The notes under the pieces: model-generated | Database searches by the model: none | What the model was told of the DNA's origin: nothing | What the model saw: the letters and a program-made list of their open reading frames with translations, nothing else | Assembly (NCBI GenBank): GCA_900770015.1 | Contig: CAAGIU010000174.1 | Span: forward strand, 1-7,988 | Source: an uncultured Oscillospiraceae bacterium | GTDB taxonomy: Bacteria > Bacillota_A > Clostridia > Oscillospirales > Oscillospiraceae | Length of the DNA stretch: 7,988 nucleotides | Reading direction: 5' to 3' | Part shown: positions 6,890-7,988 of the stretch, in pieces | How the letters are laid out: every line of letters begins with the position of its first letter | Numbering within the stretch: position 1 is the stretch's first letter | Program-made: the position numbers and the translations under genes

Positions 6890-6923
6890 TGAAAAAATTG
6901 ATTTTTTTCCGGAAATGTGATAG
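6864..6923. promoter_or_regulatory. Inverted repeat spanning the divergent promoters, possible operator
   Basis: CTATCACA (6864-6871) and its exact reverse complement TGTGATAG (6916-6923) face each other with centres 52 bp apart, close to five helical turns. Each arm overlaps one of the two predicted extended -10 elements. The arms could be paired half-sites of a dimeric regulator, or simply two similar -10 regions. Binding by the adjacent WYL protein is an inference. Confidence 0.4.
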
Positions 6924-6926
6924 CAT
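6898..6926 (+). promoter_or_regulatory. Predicted sigma-A-type promoter of nfo
   Basis: TTGATT (6898-6903), a 17-nt spacer and TAGCAT (6921-6926) with TGA directly before it form an extended -10 promoter. Transcription would begin near 6933, about 25 nt before the nfo start codon. The spacing and the TGn extension support it; the hexamers are each two mismatches from consensus. Confidence 0.5.
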
Positions 6927-6957
6927 GACGAAAAAACATTCTCAGGAGGACAAAATT

Positions 6958-7788
6958 ATGCTGTATCTTGGCTGTCATCTTTCCGCTTCGGCGGGCTACG
7001 CGGCAATGGTGGAGACGGCGACTTCCATCGGCGCCAATACCTTCGCGTTTTTCACCCGGAATCCCCGGGGCAGCAAGGCGAAGAAGGAGGACCCGAAAGA
7101 CGCCGCCAGGGCGGTTTCTCTGCTGCAGGAGCGCCGGTTTGGCCCCCTGGTTGCCCACGGCGCCTATACCATGAATCTGTGCACCGCCGACGCCGAGGCC
7201 AGGGGCTTTGCGGCGGATGTGCTGCTGGACGATCTGCGCCGGATGGCGGCGGTTCCGGGAAACTTCTATAATTTCCATCCGGGCAGCCATGTGGGTCAGG
7301 GGCTGGAGGCGGCGGTGGACTACATTTCCGCTGCCCTGCGCCGGGCGCTGGAGCCGGACTACCCCGTCACCGTACTGCTGGAAACCATGGCCGGCAAGGG
7401 CAGCGAGGTGGGCGGACGGTTCGAGGAGCTGAAGGCCATTCTGGATGCCGTTGGCTCGGACAAGGTGGGCGTCTGCCTGGACAGCTGCCATGTCTACGAC
7501 GGCGGCTACGACATTGTGGGCGATCTGGACGGCGTGCTGGCGGAGTTTGACCGGGTCATCGGCCTGAACCGGCTGAAGGCGCTGCACATCAACGACTCCA
7601 AGAATCCCTTCCACAGCCACAAGGACCGCCACGAGTGCATCGGCGACGGCAGCCTGGGCGAGGAAACCTTCCGGAGCATCGTCAACCATCCCGCCCTGAA
7701 GGGGCTGCCCATGATCCTGGAAACCCCCAACGAGCTGGACGGCTACGCAAAAGAAATCGCATTGCTCAGACAGCTGGAGAACCGGTAA
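6958..7788 (+). CDS. nfo: Endonuclease IV (AP endonuclease, zinc TIM-barrel)
   Basis: This 276-residue cytoplasmic enzyme cleaves DNA 5' of abasic sites and processes blocked 3' ends in base-excision repair. All nine expected zinc ligands can be placed by comparison with E. coli Nfo: His67, His107 (in NFHPGSHVG), Glu142 (LETMAGKGS), Asp175 and His178 (CLDSCH), His210 (HINDSK), Asp223 and His225 (KDRH) and Glu255 (ILETP). The length is normal for the family. I chose ATG 6958 because AGGAGG (6944-6949) is 8 nt upstream. The frame stays open back to TTG 6883, but that would run through the predicted promoter. It is divergent from the WYL regulator gene. Its TAA lies inside a short palindrome that borders the downstream repeat. 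Confidence 0.97.
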   Translation: MLYLGCHLSASAGYAAMVETATSIGANTFAFFTRNPRGSKAKKEDPKDAARAVSLLQERRFGPLVAHGAYTMNLCTADAEARGFAADVLLDDLRRMAAVPGNFYNFHPGSHVGQGLEAAVDYISAALRRALEPDYPVTVLLETMAGKGSEVGGRFEELKAILDAVGSDKVGVCLDSCHVYDGGYDIVGDLDGVLAEFDRVIGLNRLKALHINDSKNPFHSHKDRHECIGDGSLGEETFRSIVNHPALKGLPMILETPNELDGYAKEIALLRQLENR

Positions 7789-7815
7789 ATTGTAATTTAC
7801 CGCACTGGCGCGGTA
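7783..7815 (+). repeat. Overlapping palindromes at the nfo 3' end
   Basis: CGGTAAATT (7783-7791) and AATTTACCG (7794-7802) form a perfect 9-bp inverted repeat with a 2-nt centre that contains the nfo stop codon. A second hairpin, TACCGC (7798-7803) with GCGGTA (7810-7815), shares TACCG with the first, so the two structures exclude each other. No T-run follows, so termination here is uncertain. Confidence 0.55.
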
Positions 7816-7819
7816 GCGC

Positions 7820-7981
7820 CCTTGGCTCTCCCTATGGGAGAGCTGTCAGCCGAACAGGCTGACTGAGAGGGTACTCCGTTTGATGGTTGGGAAGCGTCCA
7901 TTGGAACGCGAGACCCTCTCAGACTGCCCCATACGGGGCAGCCAGCTCTCCCAAAGGGAGAGCCAAGGTCGCTTCGCTCCG
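7820..7981. repeat. Structured, MITE-like intergenic repeat, complete copy
   Basis: The outer 26 bases are inverted repeats: 7820-7845 matches the reverse complement of 7943-7968 at 25 of 26 positions. Inside lie mirrored hairpins: GCTCTCCC/GGGAGAGC (7825-7843), GTCAGCC/GGCTGAC (7845-7863), CTGCCCC/GGGGCAG (7924-7941) and GCTCTCCC/GGGAGAGC (7945-7963). TGAGAGGGT (7864-7872) can pair with ACCCTCTCA (7913-7921), giving a branched fold around a 40-nt core. The segment 7874-7981 recurs at 1-108 in the same orientation. There is no coding capacity and no transposase, so it would be non-autonomous. The exact outer ends are uncertain. Confidence 0.8.
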
Positions 7982-7988
7982 CAAAAAC

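Noticed and set aside
5985..6920. Plus-strand open frame opposite the WYL gene
   Set aside because: It is antisense to a gene with a clear wHTH-WYL architecture and good ribosome site, and it continues through the divergent promoter region.
6859..7689. Minus-strand open frame opposite nfo
   Set aside because: It is antisense to an nfo gene with all zinc ligands intact and has no supporting ribosome site or domain.
7820..7968. tRNA-like cloverleaf
   Set aside because: The fold is branched, but there is no T-loop, anticodon stem geometry or CCA-proximal acceptor stem of tRNA dimensions.

Overview
The window is GC-rich bacterial DNA with strong Shine-Dalgarno sites (AGGAGG, GGAGGTGAT), tightly packed genes and a WYL-type regulator. 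It also carries dispersed intergenic repeats built from the hairpin GCTCTCCC/GGGAGAGC. Together these suggest an anaerobic, gut-type Firmicute of the class Clostridia, most likely Oscillospiraceae-like. The taxonomic guess rests on repeat style and protein character, not on a marker gene.

Layout. Positions 1-108 hold the right part of a structured repeat cut by the window edge. A 125-nt leader (109-233) with a strong hairpin leads into a three-gene ABC importer operon on the + strand. Its genes are a double-domain ATPase (234-1832), a permease with a very large extra extracytoplasmic domain (1838-3700) and a second permease (3693-4943). An intrinsic terminator (4960-4991) closes the operon. 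Next come a small DUF1294 membrane protein on the minus strand (5023-5313) and, divergent from it by 29 nt, a small lipoprotein with a TTG start (5343-5831). That gene converges, with a 6-nt gap, on a WYL-domain transcription factor on the minus strand (5838-6815). The regulator is divergent from nfo, encoding endonuclease IV (6958-7788). The window ends with a full copy of the structured repeat (about 7820-7981).

How the genes work together. The ABC genes form one translationally coupled unit for uptake of a sugar-like or nucleoside-like solute. The substrate-binding lipoprotein expected for this class is not in the window. The WYL regulator and nfo share a 142-nt divergent promoter region in which both predicted -10 elements lie in an inverted repeat (CTATCACA...TGTGATAG). 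This makes co-regulation plausible: WYL proteins are known in other bacteria as nucleic-acid-sensing controllers of DNA-damage responses, and nfo is a base-excision repair enzyme. The DUF1294 and lipoprotein genes have no evident link to either unit.

Most worth following up: the roughly 230-residue extracytoplasmic insertion in permease 1, the symmetric WYL/nfo promoter region, and the flanking structured repeats, whose two copies differ by a compensatory base-pair change. No CRISPR array, transposase, tRNA or rRNA gene was seen.
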